Source of the DNA: Candidatus Borkfalkia ceftriaxoniphila
GTDB lineage: Bacteria > Bacillota > Clostridia > Christensenellales > Borkfalkiaceae
Direction of reading: 5' to 3'
DNA length: 64,000 nt
Assembly (NCBI RefSeq): GCF_004134775.1
Contig: NZ_SDOZ01000003.1
Location: forward strand, 104,626-168,625
This document shows positions 1 through 8,966 of this stretch, in pieces; the first letter of the stretch is position 1; each line of letters opens with the position of its first letter. Under the pieces are notes generated by a model. It did not search any database and was not told the origin of the DNA. It was given only the letters and a program-made list of their open reading frames with translations. The translations under genes and the position numbers were made by a program.

Positions 1-232
1 ACGGTTTATAGCGGAGTATCTTCTGCACGAGCGCTGACACGCCCGTGCGCGTTCCCTGCCCGAAAAGCGTTTCGGGATTATGGCAGAACGGACAGCGAAG
101 ATTACAGCCGGAAAAGAATACGACCACGCGAAGTCCCTTGCCGTCCACGCCCGAGCCGCTGTAAATTGAATCGATATAACCGAATTCCCCGCCCGAGTTT
201 TGCTCGGACGGGGCGTTTTTATACTCTTTCAT
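1..232 (-). CDS. pflA: Pyruvate formate-lyase activating enzyme, N-terminal part (runs off the window)
   Basis: This radical SAM enzyme uses S-adenosylmethionine and a [4Fe-4S] cluster to put the glycyl radical on pyruvate formate-lyase. Only the first 77 residues are visible. They contain the cluster motif CNLRCPFC (CX3CX2C, Cys43/47/50) followed by HNPET, which is diagnostic for activases. The ATG at 232-230 overlaps the end of pflB by 14 bases, so the two genes are translationally coupled and share the pflB promoter and riboswitch. The 3' end lies outside the window. Confidence 0.95.
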   Translation of the reverse strand, partial: MKEYKNAPSEQNSGGEFGYIDSIYSGSGVDGKGLRVVVFFSGCNLRCPFCHNPETLFGQGTRTGVSALVQKILRYKP

Positions 233-2435
233 GATACGTACGTTTTAAAACTTCCAACTGGTGCGCTTTGGACAGTTTGTGGAAATTGACCGCATACCCC
301 GAAACGCGGATGGTGACGTTGGGATACAGTTCGGGATGCTCCATGGCAGCCACAAGTTTCGCGCGGTCGAACACATTTACGTTGAGATGGTGCGCCCCCT
401 GCCCGAAATATCCGTCCAGCAGATCACACAAATTCTCCGCGCGCTCCTCGCGGTTTTTGCCGAGCGCGGAAGGCACGATGGAAAAAGTATTGGAAATACC
501 GTCGCGGCACGTTTCGTAAGGCAGTTTCGCGACCGAATTCAAAGACGCCAGCGCGCCGCTCAGATCGCGGTTATGCATGGGATTCGCACCGGGCGCGAAA
601 GGTTCGTCGGCCGCTCTTCCGTCGGGCGTCGCCCCCGTCTTTTTGCCGTAGACCACGTTGGAAGTGATAGTCAACACGGAAAGCGTGTGCAGAGCATTGC
701 GGTAAGCGGGCGTCTTTTTGAGTTGCGAGGAAAAACTTTTCAGAATTTCCACCGCAATATCGTCCACCGCATCGTCGTCATTGCCGTATTTGGGGAATTC
801 ACCCTCGATCTTAAAGTCGTAGATCAATCCCTCGTCGTTGTACACAGGCGTCACTTTCGCGTATTTGATGGCGGAAAGCGAATCCGTGATGACCGAAAGT
901 CCCGCCACGCCGCAGGCAAGAAAACGCTCCACTTCGGTATCGTGCAGCGCCATCTGAATTTTTTCATAGGCGTACTTGTCGTGCATATAGTGAATGACGT
1001 TCAGAATATTTACGTACAGATCGCACATCCAACTCTCGTATGTACGGAATGCTTTCCACACTTTTTCATAATCGAGCGGGCCCTCGAATCGTTCGCCCGC
1101 GGGCGCGATCTGTTTGCCCGTCTTCTCGTCGCGGCCGCCGTTGAGCGTCAAAAGCAAAAGTTTAGCGAGGTTGACGCGCGCGCCGAAAAACTGCATCTGT
1201 TTCCCGATCTTCATAGCGGATACGCAGCAGGCGATGCCGTAATCGTCGCCGTAGAGCGGGCGCATCACGTCGTCGTTTTCATACTGAATGGAATCGGTGT
1301 CGATGGAAACTTTGGCGCAGAAATTTTTAAAAGGCTGCGGCAGGTTTTCCGACCAGAGCACCGTGAGATTGGGTTCGGGCGCGGCGCCCAGCGTATACAG
1401 CGTGTTGAGGATCCTGAAAGAAGTTTTCGTGACGAGCGTCCTGCCGTCTTCCCCCATGCCGCCCACGCTCTCCGTCGTCCAGGTGGGATCGCCGCCGAAC
1501 AGATCGTTGTATTCGGGCGTACGCAGTTGCCGCGTAATGCGCAGTTTGATGACGAAATCGTCGATGATCTCCTGCGCCCCCTCTTCGTCCAGAATCCCCG
1601 CGGCGATGTCGCGCTCGATATAAATATCGAAGAAAGTGCTCACGCGCCCCAGGCTCATCGCCGCGCCGTTCTGCTCCTTGATGGCGGCGAGATAGCCGAA
1701 ATACGTCCATTGGATCGCCTCTTTCGCATTTTGCGCGGGACGGGAAATATCGAAGCCGTACAGACTTGCCATTTTTTTCAACTGACCGAGAAATTCGATT
1801 TGTTTGTAAAGTTCCTCCAAAGCGCGGATATTGTTCTCATCCATCAACTTTTTGCCGTACAGTTTCCGGTCTTTTTCCTTTTCCTCGATGAGTTTATCCA
1901 CACCGTAGAGAGCGACGCGCCTGTAATCCCCGATAATGCGCCCGCGGCCGTACGCATCGGGAAGTCCCGTGATTAGCCCCGCGTGGCGGGCGGCGCGCAT
2001 TTCGTCGGTATAGACGTGAAAGACGCCGTCGTTATGCGTGGTCTTGTATTTGAATTCCGTTTCGATGAGGTCGGACAATTTGTAGCCGTACGCTTCACAC
2101 GCCTGCCGCGCCATGCGGATCCCGCCGAAGGGATTGACTCCGCGCTTTAAGGGTTCGTCCGTCTGCAAACCGACGATCAGTTCGTTTTCGCGGTCGATAT
2201 AGCCCGCGGGATAGGATAAAAGCGAAGATACCCTTTCGGTATCTACGTCGAGCACGCCGCCTTTCTCGCTTTCCGCTTTCAAAAGCGCGTTGACTTTTTC
2301 CATCATTTGATTCGTGCGCGCGGTGGGTTTTGCCAAAAACGCCGCGTCGCCCGTATAAGGCGTATAATTCGTCTGAATAAAATCCCTTACATTGATCTCC
2401 TCTTCGTACTTTCCGTGTTGAAACTCTTTTTGCAT
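219..2435 (-). CDS. pflB: Formate C-acetyltransferase (pyruvate formate-lyase)
   Basis: Cytoplasmic glycyl-radical enzyme that converts pyruvate and CoA to acetyl-CoA and formate under anaerobic conditions. The 738-residue length fits the family. The catalytic Cys pair is in [11 protein letters not shown] (Cys403-Cys404), and the glycyl-radical loop is RVSGYAVNF near residue 713. An AAGGAG ribosome site lies just before the ATG. It is followed by and overlaps pflA. A ZTP riboswitch and intrinsic terminator lie between the promoter and the start, which links expression to one-carbon/purine status. Formate from this enzyme feeds 10-formyl-THF synthesis, which explains that control. Confidence 0.98.
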   Translation of the reverse strand: MQKEFQHGKYEEEINVRDFIQTNYTPYTGDAAFLAKPTARTNQMMEKVNALLKAESEKGGVLDVDTERVSSLLSYPAGYIDRENELIVGLQTDEPLKRGVNPFGGIRMARQACEAYGYKLSDLIETEFKYKTTHNDGVFHVYTDEMRAARHAGLITGLPDAYGRGRIIGDYRRVALYGVDKLIEEKEKDRKLYGKKLMDENNIRALEELYKQIEFLGQLKKMASLYGFDISRPAQNAKEAIQWTYFGYLAAIKEQNGAAMSLGRVSTFFDIYIERDIAAGILDEEGAQEIIDDFVIKLRITRQLRTPEYNDLFGGDPTWTTESVGGMGEDGRTLVTKTSFRILNTLYTLGAAPEPNLTVLWSENLPQPFKNFCAKVSIDTDSIQYENDDVMRPLYGDDYGIACCVSAMKIGKQMQFFGARVNLAKLLLLTLNGGRDEKTGKQIAPAGERFEGPLDYEKVWKAFRTYESWMCDLYVNILNVIHYMHDKYAYEKIQMALHDTEVERFLACGVAGLSVITDSLSAIKYAKVTPVYNDEGLIYDFKIEGEFPKYGNDDDAVDDIAVEILKSFSSQLKKTPAYRNALHTLSVLTITSNVVYGKKTGATPDGRAADEPFAPGANPMHNRDLSGALASLNSVAKLPYETCRDGISNTFSIVPSALGKNREERAENLCDLLDGYFGQGAHHLNVNVFDRAKLVAAMEHPELYPNVTIRVSGYAVNFHKLSKAHQLEVLKRTYHERV

Positions 2436-2468
2436 GGCACGCTCCTTCTTTGGGATGAATTTTGGGAT

Positions 2469-2504
2469 AAAAAAACCCGCGCAGATCTATCGATACTGCC
2501 CAGG
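2469..2504 (-). terminator. Riboswitch-controlled intrinsic terminator in the pflB leader
   Basis: On the minus strand, CCTGGGCAG pairs with CTGCGCGGG (one mismatch) and is followed by seven U. The 5' arm is the conserved CCTGGGC strand of the upstream ZTP aptamer. Ligand-bound aptamer and terminator should therefore exclude each other, making this an ON switch. Confidence 0.8.
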
Positions 2505-2566
2505 TGGTCGACAAAAATTTTTTCCGCTCCCACGCAGTGACCTGCTAAACCCACCAGTTGCGGAAA
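2494..2566 (-). promoter_or_regulatory. ZTP riboswitch (pfl motif)
   Basis: The minus strand has the hallmark order of the pfl RNA. A closing stem CCGC/GCGG (extended by T5/A5) encloses ACTGGTGGG and GTGGGAGC, and after a linker comes GACCACCTGGGC. CTGGTGG can pair with CCACC to form the family pseudoknot. The class binds ZTP/ZMP, the purine precursor that builds up when 10-formyl-THF is short. It was named for its association with pfl genes in Clostridia, which is the arrangement here. Confidence 0.88.
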
Positions 2567-2620
2567 AATTCGTTTTATACACTACATCTTGTGTGCGCAT
2601 TTATTTTTTTATCTATATAA

Positions 2621-2649
2621 AGTATAATACAAAGCCCCTTCTTTGTCAA
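2621..2649 (-). promoter_or_regulatory. Sigma-A promoter of pflB
   Basis: TTGACA (2649-2644), a 17-base spacer and TATACT (2626-2621). The transcript start would fall near 2614, leaving a leader of about 180 nt that contains the ZTP riboswitch. Confidence 0.8.
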
Positions 2650-2683
2650 GGAAATCACCGAAGTTTTTTCGGGAATTTTCCTT

Positions 2684-2714
2684 ATAAAAAGAGCCCCGAA
2701 AAATCGAGGCGCTC
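2684..2714 (-). terminator. Intrinsic terminator after ddh
   Basis: GAGCGCCTCGA pairs imperfectly with TCGGGGCTC around a U-rich loop and is followed by TTTTTAT, six bases after the ddh stop codon. Confidence 0.75.
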
Positions 2715-2719
2715 AGGTT

Positions 2720-3700
2720 TTAAAGCAGTTTTTTACGTTGTTCGTCAAACGGCAACGGGCTTAAATATTTGGGCGCTATATCGAACGCGGTGACGGCGCC
2801 CGAAATCCCTTCGCGGTTCATGCGCGCGACCGCCCGCGCATAGGCGACCAACACACCCGACGTAAACTCGGGATTGCTCTCCAGTTTCAGAGAAAGTTCC
2901 AAAAGAAAATCGTTGTCGTTCGCGGATTTACAGGAACGGAGTACAAACCCGCCATGAGGCATACCTCCGTGCTTTTCGTTCAACTCGGCCTGAGAAACAA
3001 AATGCACTTCCGTATCGTAATCGGCAAAATAGTTGGGCATGGTCTTGATCTCTTGCTCGATACGTGCAAGATCCGCGCCATCTTCGGCGACCACGTAGCA
3101 TACGCGCGTATGCATCTGCCGCGGCGTAAAGACGGGATTTTCGCAGCCGCGCACTTTTGCGAGCGCGCTTTCCACGGGCACGGTGTACTGTTTGGCGTCT
3201 TTCACGCCCTCGATGCGGCGGATCGCGTCGCTGTGTCCCTGGCTGACCCCCTTGCCCCAAAAGGTATAGGTGTTGCCATCGGGCGCGACCGAACCGAAAT
3301 AAATGCGGGCGAGCGAAAACAAGCCCGGATCCCAGCCGATACTCATGGCGCCCAGTTTGCCCGAACGTTTTCCCGCCTCGTCGAGCGCCTCGAAATACTG
3401 CGGCACTTTGGCGTGCGTGTCGAAACTGTCCACCGTATTGAAATCGCGGATGGTTTCCACAGACTGTACGGGCAGATCGGTAGCGCTGCCGCCGCACAGG
3501 ATCATGACGTCGATCTTACCGACGTAATTTTGTATATTTTCAACGGCATCCACTGCAACGGGAAGGACGGTACGCACGCTCTTCGGATCGCGGCGGGTGA
3601 ATACCGCCACCGCTTCCATATCTTCGCTTTGGGAAAGCGCGTACTGCACACCCTTGCCCAGATTACCGTACCCGACGATGCCCACTTTGATTTTTTCCAT
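2720..3700 (-). CDS. ddh: meso-Diaminopimelate dehydrogenase
   Basis: NADPH-dependent enzyme that makes meso-diaminopimelate from tetrahydrodipicolinate in one step, for lysine and peptidoglycan. From ATG 3700 the product has 326 residues, the usual size. The open frame runs further upstream, but AAGGAG seven bases before this ATG fixes the start at MEKIKVGIVGYGNLG. That sequence is the Rossmann motif GxGNLG (residues 10-15). The family signature DSFDTHAKVPQYF lies near residue 91. It stands alone between its own promoter and terminator. The window also holds dapL and dapF, so the cell appears to have two routes to meso-DAP. Confidence 0.95.
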   Translation of the reverse strand: MEKIKVGIVGYGNLGKGVQYALSQSEDMEAVAVFTRRDPKSVRTVLPVAVDAVENIQNYVGKIDVMILCGGSATDLPVQSVETIRDFNTVDSFDTHAKVPQYFEALDEAGKRSGKLGAMSIGWDPGLFSLARIYFGSVAPDGNTYTFWGKGVSQGHSDAIRRIEGVKDAKQYTVPVESALAKVRGCENPVFTPRQMHTRVCYVVAEDGADLARIEQEIKTMPNYFADYDTEVHFVSQAELNEKHGGMPHGGFVLRSCKSANDNDFLLELSLKLESNPEFTSGVLVAYARAVARMNREGISGAVTAFDIAPKYLSPLPFDEQRKKLL

Positions 3701-3736
3701 AAAACAACTCCTTTTGATCGGTTTATTTCCTGCATC

Positions 3737-3766
3737 AATATACCACCGAAAGGCAAATTTTGTCAA
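3737..3766 (-). promoter_or_regulatory. Sigma-A promoter of ddh
   Basis: TTGACA (3766-3761), 18-base spacer, TATATT (3742-3737). Shortly downstream is ATAAACCGAT (3726-3717), a box also found after the trpB promoter and before pyrK. Confidence 0.75.
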
Positions 3767-3819
3767 GCAACGGCGTCCTTCGCGTGTTTCGATTTACTTA
3801 TATCCGACTTTCGTTTCAA

Positions 3820-4356
3820 TTATATCCGTTCGCGCGCGAGCACGTTCCCGTCGAAATCTTTGAGCGAAAGTTCGCCCTTTTCCAAAATCAGATACGAGCG
3901 CGGCGTATCGTTTTTGGGAAGAGATACGGAGCCCGCGTTCGCGACCAGCACGCCGCCCTTGCGGCGGATAAATCCCGTATGGATATGGCCGAACACAAAC
4001 GCATCGCCGCAGTTTTTCGGAAGCCGATCGAAATCGAATTTGTCGCCGTGCTGCAAAAATATCTTTTTGCCGTCGGCATAGATCTGCGCTTCGGGCACAA
4101 ACTCGAAATCGGAGATGAGCGTATCCACGTCGCTGTCGCAATTTCCTTTGACGACCGTCAGGCGGTCGGCGAGCGGATTCAAAAGAGCAGCCACGCCGAG
4201 CGGGCGGTAGCCTTCGGGCAGTGGGTTGCGCGGCCCGTGATTATAGATATCGCCCAGAAGTATCATCTGCTCTGCCCCTTCTTCGGCAAATCTTTGCAAC
4301 AACTTTTGTAAATAAAATTCCGAGCCGTGAATATCCGACGCGATGAGTATTTTCAT
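3820..4356 (-). CDS. yfcE: YfcE-type metallophosphodiesterase
   Basis: A 178-residue calcineurin-like phosphoesterase of the compact YfcE class, which hydrolyses phosphodiesters with two divalent metals. The metal-site motifs appear in order: DIHG (8-11), GDIYNHG (35-41), GNCDSD, HGD and GHIHTG. The gene follows galM by 12 bases and is probably co-transcribed with it. The natural substrate is not known for most family members. No terminator is obvious in the 119 bases to the next promoter. Confidence 0.85.
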   Translation of the reverse strand: MKILIASDIHGSEFYLQKLLQRFAEEGAEQMILLGDIYNHGPRNPLPEGYRPLGVAALLNPLADRLTVVKGNCDSDVDTLISDFEFVPEAQIYADGKKIFLQHGDKFDFDRLPKNCGDAFVFGHIHTGFIRRKGGVLVANAGSVSLPKNDTPRSYLILEKGELSLKDFDGNVLARERI

Positions 4357-4368
4357 AGAAACCGCCTT

Positions 4369-5394
4369 TTACCGAACAGTAAATTTGTAAGCCGTGACCG
4401 AATGATAGATTTGGTCTTTATCGTAGACGGGACTGCCGAGCGCGGCATACGAAGGGCAGTTGACCGCGTTGGGAAGAAACTGCGTTTCCAGACAGAAACC
4501 CGTTCTCTTTTTATATTTTTCCGTATCGAGCATATTTCCCGAATAGAATTGCAGTCCAGGAAGATCCGTGCAGACCTCCATCGCGACGCCGCTTTCCGCA
4601 CCCGCAATTTCCGCGACTTTGCGATATTCGCCGCGCCTGTTCAGCACGTAGTTGATATCGTAGCCGCCGCCGTTGGCAATGTCGCAGTCGTCGGTACAGC
4701 CGATGTCTTTCCCCACTTTTTTGGGTTTGCGGAAATCGAAAGGCGTACCCTCCACGTCGCGGAATTCGCCGTGCGGGATCAGTTCCCGATCGGCGGTCGT
4801 CACGCGGTCGGCGTCGATATACAGAGTATGCCCGAGAATATCGCCCGAGCCTTCGCCGTCCAGATTGAAATACGTGTGATTGGTAAGATTGATCAGCGTT
4901 TTCCGATCGGAAACCGCTGTATATTCGATTTTCAGTTCGCCGCCTACAAAGGAATAGCGCACTTCCATGCGGAGATTTCCGGGGTAATTCTCCTCGCCGT
5001 CCGCGCTCGTTCCCGACAGCACGAGTACGCCGCCTTCCGTTTCGGCGTCGAATATTTTCGTGTTGAATCCCTTGTGCCCGCCGTGCAGATGATTCTTTCC
5101 GTCATTGCAGTTCAACCGATATTCCCTGCCGTCGAGCGTGAATTTCCCTTTGCCGATACGGTTGCCCACGCGGCCGATGAACGCGCCGAGATAGCCGCCG
5201 TTCGCGTCGTATTCCGACGGACTGCCATAACCCAGAACGACATTGTACGTCTTGTTCTCCCGCCCCTGAACGAGCAGTTTCTGTACGATACCGCCGTAAT
5301 TCAGAACGGTCGCGCTGTTTGCGCCGTCGCGCAAAACATACGCGCGCACTTCTCTCCCGTCCGCCGTTTTGCCAAACGCTTCGCTCGTGATCAT
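4369..5394 (-). CDS. galM: Aldose 1-epimerase (mutarotase)
   Basis: Interconverts alpha and beta anomers of galactose, glucose and related sugars at the start of sugar catabolism. The 341 residues include the family signature NLTNHTYFNL, with its catalytic His, near residue 175. The general-base Glu lies in FCLETQFLPNAVN near residue 300. An AGGAGGGAG ribosome site precedes ATG 5394. It has its own promoter (5446-5474). No galactose kinase or transferase genes lie nearby, so a general sugar role is likely. Confidence 0.95.
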   Translation of the reverse strand: MITSEAFGKTADGREVRAYVLRDGANSATVLNYGGIVQKLLVQGRENKTYNVVLGYGSPSEYDANGGYLGAFIGRVGNRIGKGKFTLDGREYRLNCNDGKNHLHGGHKGFNTKIFDAETEGGVLVLSGTSADGEENYPGNLRMEVRYSFVGGELKIEYTAVSDRKTLINLTNHTYFNLDGEGSGDILGHTLYIDADRVTTADRELIPHGEFRDVEGTPFDFRKPKKVGKDIGCTDDCDIANGGGYDINYVLNRRGEYRKVAEIAGAESGVAMEVCTDLPGLQFYSGNMLDTEKYKKRTGFCLETQFLPNAVNCPSYAALGSPVYDKDQIYHSVTAYKFTVR

Positions 5395-5412
5395 AAATTC
5401 TCCCTCCTGCTG

Positions 5413-5443
5413 AAAAACGGAGAACAGTTCAACGTTCTCCGTT
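5413..5443 (-). terminator. Hairpin with U-run in the galM leader
   Basis: AACGGAGAAC pairs perfectly with GTTCTCCGTT and is followed by U residues. It lies downstream of the galM promoter but before the gene. It may terminate trpB transcripts or attenuate galM. Confidence 0.6.
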
Positions 5444-5445
5444 CT

Positions 5446-5474
5446 ATTATAGCATTTCGTTTCCGCTTTGTAAA
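5446..5474 (-). promoter_or_regulatory. Sigma-A promoter of galM
   Basis: TTTACA (5474-5469), 17-base spacer, TATAAT (5451-5446). Confidence 0.75.
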
Positions 5475-5490
5475 CGGTAAAGCGGCATTT

Positions 5491-6876
5491 TTACGCCCGA
5501 TTCTGCGGAATATCGGGAATGGTCGCAAAGCCCTGCGCCAAGTCTTCGTCCGTAGGAATCGTGTCGGTCATCGTCTTATCGTTGTACTGCTTATAAGCCG
5601 CAAGATCGAAGTAGCCCGTGCCCGTGAGCCCGAAGAGGATCGTCTTCTTTTTACCCGTCTTTTTGCATTCCAGCGCCTCGTCGATGGCGACGCGGATGGC
5701 GTGGCTGGATTCGGGCGCGGGAAGGATCCCCTCGCACTTGGCGAACATGACCGCCGCGTCGAACACCTCGCTCTGCCTGACGGACACGGCGCGCATATAA
5801 CCGTCGTGATAGAGTTGGGAAACGATGGGGCTCATACCGTGATAGCGCAGTCCGCCCGCATGATTGGGCGAGGGCATGAAACCGCAGCCGAGCGTGTACA
5901 TTTTTGCGAGCGGCGTCGTCCTGGCGCTGTCGCAGAAGTCGTAGACGAATTTTCCGCGCGTGAGCGAAGGACAGCTGGCAGGTTCCACGCCGATAAAATC
6001 GATCTCATTTTTCCCCTGCAGTTTATCGCCCATAAACGGCGCGACCAGTCCGCCGAAGTTGGAGCCGCCTCCGATGCAGCCGATGATCGTGTCGGGCCGC
6101 ACTCCGTATTTATCCAGAGCGATCTTACTTTCCAGACCGATGACGGACTGATGCAAAAGCACGTGATCGAGCACGCTGCCGAGAACGTAGCGGCAGGAAT
6201 CGGACTTGACCGCCTGTTCCACCGCCTCGCTGATGGCGCAGCCGAGCGAGCCGCCCGTGCCGGGATGCTCCGCCAGAATTTTACGGCCCGCCTCGGTGGT
6301 ATCGGAGGGAGAAGGAATGACGTTCGCCCCGTAGGTGCGGATGACTTCCTTGCGGTAAGGTTTCTGTTCGCTGGAAACTTTGACCATATACACGGTCAGA
6401 TCGATGCCGTAGAATGCCGCCGCCATCGAGAGCGCCGTGCCCCACTGGCCTGCGCCCGTTTCGGTCGTGATGGACTTTAACCCCTGTTTTTTCGCGTAAT
6501 ACGCCTGCGCCGCCGCGGAGTTAAGTTTGTGCGAGCCGGAAGTGTTGTTGCCTTCGAACTTATAATAGATCTCGGCGGGCGTATCGAGGATCTTTTCCAG
6601 AAAATACGCGCGGACCAGCGGCGAGGGACGGAAAGTTTTGTAAAAACTCCGAATATCTTCGGGAATATCGATGTAAGCGTCGGTATCGTTGAGTTCCTGG
6701 TCGATACAGTCGTCGCAGAATACGGGACGCAAATCGTCTTTGGTACACGGCTGCAGCGTCGCGGGATTCAAAAAAGGCGGATGTGGATTTTTCATAAACG
6801 CCTTTACGTTGTACCATTGTTTGGGCATCTCGTTTTCGGACAGATAGATCTTGTAAGGGATGTTGGTGTTTTTCAT
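5491..6876 (-). CDS. trpB: TrpB2-type tryptophan synthase beta chain
   Basis: PLP enzyme that joins indole and serine to give tryptophan. The 461 residues match the TrpB2 subclass, with an extended N-terminus and the signatures PSPLVRA, TSGSHKLN (PLP lysine, about residue 115), ETGAGQWG and GGGSNFGG for the phosphate. The frame is open upstream to 7101, but that part is the leader RNA. AAGGAG eight bases before ATG 6876 sets the start. There is no trpA or other trp gene around it. That fits the proposed role of TrpB2 in salvaging free indole or in serine deamination. The Trp-specific T-box upstream supports tryptophan as the product. Confidence 0.92.
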   Translation of the reverse strand: MKNTNIPYKIYLSENEMPKQWYNVKAFMKNPHPPFLNPATLQPCTKDDLRPVFCDDCIDQELNDTDAYIDIPEDIRSFYKTFRPSPLVRAYFLEKILDTPAEIYYKFEGNNTSGSHKLNSAAAQAYYAKKQGLKSITTETGAGQWGTALSMAAAFYGIDLTVYMVKVSSEQKPYRKEVIRTYGANVIPSPSDTTEAGRKILAEHPGTGGSLGCAISEAVEQAVKSDSCRYVLGSVLDHVLLHQSVIGLESKIALDKYGVRPDTIIGCIGGGSNFGGLVAPFMGDKLQGKNEIDFIGVEPASCPSLTRGKFVYDFCDSARTTPLAKMYTLGCGFMPSPNHAGGLRYHGMSPIVSQLYHDGYMRAVSVRQSEVFDAAVMFAKCEGILPAPESSHAIRVAIDEALECKKTGKKKTILFGLTGTGYFDLAAYKQYNDKTMTDTIPTDEDLAQGFATIPDIPQNRA

Positions 6877-6928
6877 GGTTTTGTTCTCCTTTTTCATTAT
6901 TTTTTTGCCCCGTTCCGAAAAAAAGGTA

Positions 6929-7190
6929 AAAATAAACACGGTCAAATTCGCTTGGGACGAATAAACCGTGTTGCCACCCAATTTCACCGCGCTTTTCGGC
7001 GCAGCCTCCGAACAGGTACTGTCATACCCTCTTTCTGTAACGTGAAAGCCACGTCGGACACTACTTGAACCGTTCGTTCGCATCCGCCCTCGGTAATCCA
7101 TTCATATCGCATCAAACTGCCTTTATCCCACCGCCAAAGGCTCTCTGAAAAGTTTGTAACAGCGTATTACTACTTTACCTCATCGGTTTA
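6929..7190 (-). promoter_or_regulatory. T-box leader, tRNA-Trp specific
   Basis: On the minus strand, Stem I begins with AGAGAGCC and GGCGGTG (7146-7125). A specifier loop follows with TGG (Trp codon, 7100-7098) in GAATGGA. The T-box/antiterminator sequence TTGGGTGGCAACACGG lies at 6981-6966. The terminator pairs AACACGGT (6972-6965) with ACCGTGTT (6942-6935), with an inner ATTCG/CGAAT stem and TATTTTT after it. The T-box and the terminator's 5' arm overlap, as in known T-box attenuators. Uncharged tRNA-Trp should therefore switch the gene on. Confidence 0.9.
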
Positions 7191-7199
7191 TTTTTCTAC

Positions 7200-7228
7200 A
7201 TCATACCACGCCGTTTCGGAAATGTCAA
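7200..7228 (-). promoter_or_regulatory. Sigma-A promoter of the T-box-trpB unit
   Basis: TTGACA (7228-7223), 17-base spacer, TATGAT (7205-7200). Both hexamers are at or near consensus. Confidence 0.85.
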
Positions 7229-7335
7229 GAATTTTTTTGCAATTTTTTTTGCGGGATTTTCGTCCGATTTCTCTATTATAAAAATTTATTTTTAAAATCT
7301 GTTATCCTTTTTGAAAAAATGCCGAAACTGTTGAT

Positions 7336-8019
7336 ATGAAAAACTTTTTACCACGCGTTTTAAACGTTCTGTTCTGTTTATGCCTGTGCCTGCCCTTTCC
7401 GTGCTGCGCGACGACGGCGGATGTGACGACGCAAAAGGCCGTTTACCTCACGTTCGACGACGGCCCGACCGACTCCACCACACCGAAAGTTTTATCAGTA
7501 CTCAAAGAAAAAGGCGTATGCGCTACCTTCTTTGTCGTGGGAAGGCAGATCTCCACCCGCAAAGAAATTTTGAAAAGCATTGCCGAGAGCGGAAACGCGA
7601 TCGGCATTCATACCCAAACGCACGATTACCGATCGATATACGCCTCGGCGGAATCGCTCGAAAAGGACATTCTGGAATGCAAAAAATCCATCGCCGAAGT
7701 TCTGCCCGATTACGAGGTCAAGACCTATCGTTTTCCGGGCGGCTCCTCCACCGTTTCCGAAGCATTGAAAAAGGTGCCCGAAAAATGCGGGCTAAGGTTT
7801 TTCGATTGGAACGCGGAAACGGGCGACGCATTTCGGCGCACCGCCGCGCCCGCCACGCTGTTCCACGGCGCGGTCGAAACGGGTTGCGATAGAGATTTGA
7901 TCGTACTTTTGATGCACGACGGCGTGAACTATAAGAGCACGGTCGCCGCACTGCCCATGATCATCGATTATTACAAAGAAAGAGATTACGCCTTTCTGAC
8001 GTTGGAAGAACTGTTGTAA
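7336..8019 (+). CDS. Secreted NodB-type polysaccharide deacetylase
   Basis: Removes acetyl groups from a polysaccharide, most likely peptidoglycan. The product has 227 residues. An N-terminal signal sequence (residues 1-25, with a Cys-rich hydrophobic core) indicates export, possibly with lipid attachment. NodB motifs: TFDDGP (39-44, catalytic Asp), HTQTH (metal His, about 95-99), RFPGG (about 135) and MHDG near the C-terminus. No clear ribosome binding site precedes the ATG, so the start is less certain. It is transcribed alone and ends at a strong terminator. The substrate cannot be told from the sequence. Confidence 0.88.
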   Translation: MKNFLPRVLNVLFCLCLCLPFPCCATTADVTTQKAVYLTFDDGPTDSTTPKVLSVLKEKGVCATFFVVGRQISTRKEILKSIAESGNAIGIHTQTHDYRSIYASAESLEKDILECKKSIAEVLPDYEVKTYRFPGGSSTVSEALKKVPEKCGLRFFDWNAETGDAFRRTAAPATLFHGAVETGCDRDLIVLLMHDGVNYKSTVAALPMIIDYYKERDYAFLTLEELL

Positions 8020-8023
8020 ATAA

Positions 8024-8050
8024 CCCCTGCGGAAATTCCGCAGGGGTTTT
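8024..8050. terminator. Bidirectional terminator between deacetylase and pyrD
   Basis: CCCCTGCGGAA pairs perfectly with TTCCGCAGGGG and is followed by TTTT on the plus strand. It can serve the convergent pyrD as well. Confidence 0.85.
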
Positions 8051-8051
8051 C

Positions 8052-8966
8052 TCATCCGTTCATTTTCAGCGTGCCGCAAAGTTCTTGCACGCCCGCGATT
8101 CCGTGCGCGTCCAGCCAGGCGTTCATGCCTTCGATGATCTTAGGCATGGCGAGCGTGTCGGTAAAATTCGCCGTACCCACCTGTACCGCGCTCGCGCCCG
8201 CCACGATAAATTCGAGGGCGTCCTCCGCGCTGACGATCCCGCCCATGCCGATGATCGGAACGGAAACCGCCTTAGAAACCTCGTACACCATGCGAAGAGC
8301 GATCGGCTTGATCCCCGCGCCCGAAACGCCGCCCGTGTTGTTGGCGAGCAGCGGCCTGCGGCGTTCCAGATCGATCGCCATGCCCGTGAGCGTATTGATG
8401 AGCGAAACGCAGTCCGCCCCGCCCTTTTCGGCCGCCGCGGCGTTCGCGGCGATGCTTTCCACGTTGGGGGAAAGTTTGACGATCAGCGGCGTCTTTTTCA
8501 GATTCTTTTTGCTCGCCGCCGTGACGGTATACACGCTCTCGGGGCGGATACCGAATGCCATCCCCCCGCATTTTACGTTGGGGCAGGAAATGTTCAGTTC
8601 TATCATATCGACTTTTCCGTCCAGACGGGCGCAGATCTCTTCGTAGTCCTCGACGGTCTTACCCGCCACGTTGGCGATGATTACCGTGTTTTTACTCTTC
8701 AAGAAATCCAGATCTTCGGCAAGAAACGCGTCCAGCCCCGGATTTTGCAAGCCGACCGCATTTAAGATGACGCTCCTTCCTTCAGCGATGCGCGGTACCG
8801 CGTTGCCGAGCCGCTTTTCCAGCGTCAGTCCCTTGGTGCTGATCCCGCCCAACACGCCGATATCGTACAGCGCGTCGAACTCTTTCCCGAAACCGAACGT
8901 GCCCGAAGCGGCGATGACGGGATTTTTAAATTCCACGCCGCATAAATTGACTTTCAGATCCGCCAT
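8052..8966 (-). CDS. pyrD: Dihydroorotate dehydrogenase B, catalytic subunit
   Basis: FMN enzyme that oxidises dihydroorotate to orotate; with PyrK it passes electrons to NAD+. The 304 residues fit class 1B. The catalytic Cys lies in LNISCPNV (about 130), and the flavin/substrate Lys in IVKLSPNV. Glycine-rich FMN loops (GMGGI, VGTANF) lie near the end. It shares one base with the pyrK stop and closes the pyrimidine gene group. Confidence 0.96.
   Translation of the reverse strand: MADLKVNLCGVEFKNPVIAASGTFGFGKEFDALYDIGVLGGISTKGLTLEKRLGNAVPRIAEGRSVILNAVGLQNPGLDAFLAEDLDFLKSKNTVIIANVAGKTVEDYEEICARLDGKVDMIELNISCPNVKCGGMAFGIRPESVYTVTAASKKNLKKTPLIVKLSPNVESIAANAAAAEKGGADCVSLINTLTGMAIDLERRRPLLANNTGGVSGAGIKPIALRMVYEVSKAVSVPIIGMGGIVSAEDALEFIVAGASAVQVGTANFTDTLAMPKIIEGMNAWLDAHGIAGVQELCGTLKMNG

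Noticed and set aside
4327..6480. Long open frame on the plus strand, 717 codons, antisense to galM and trpB
   Set aside because: It is rich in Arg, His and Val in shadow-like fashion, has no ribosome site and no recognisable domain, while both genes on the other strand are clear.
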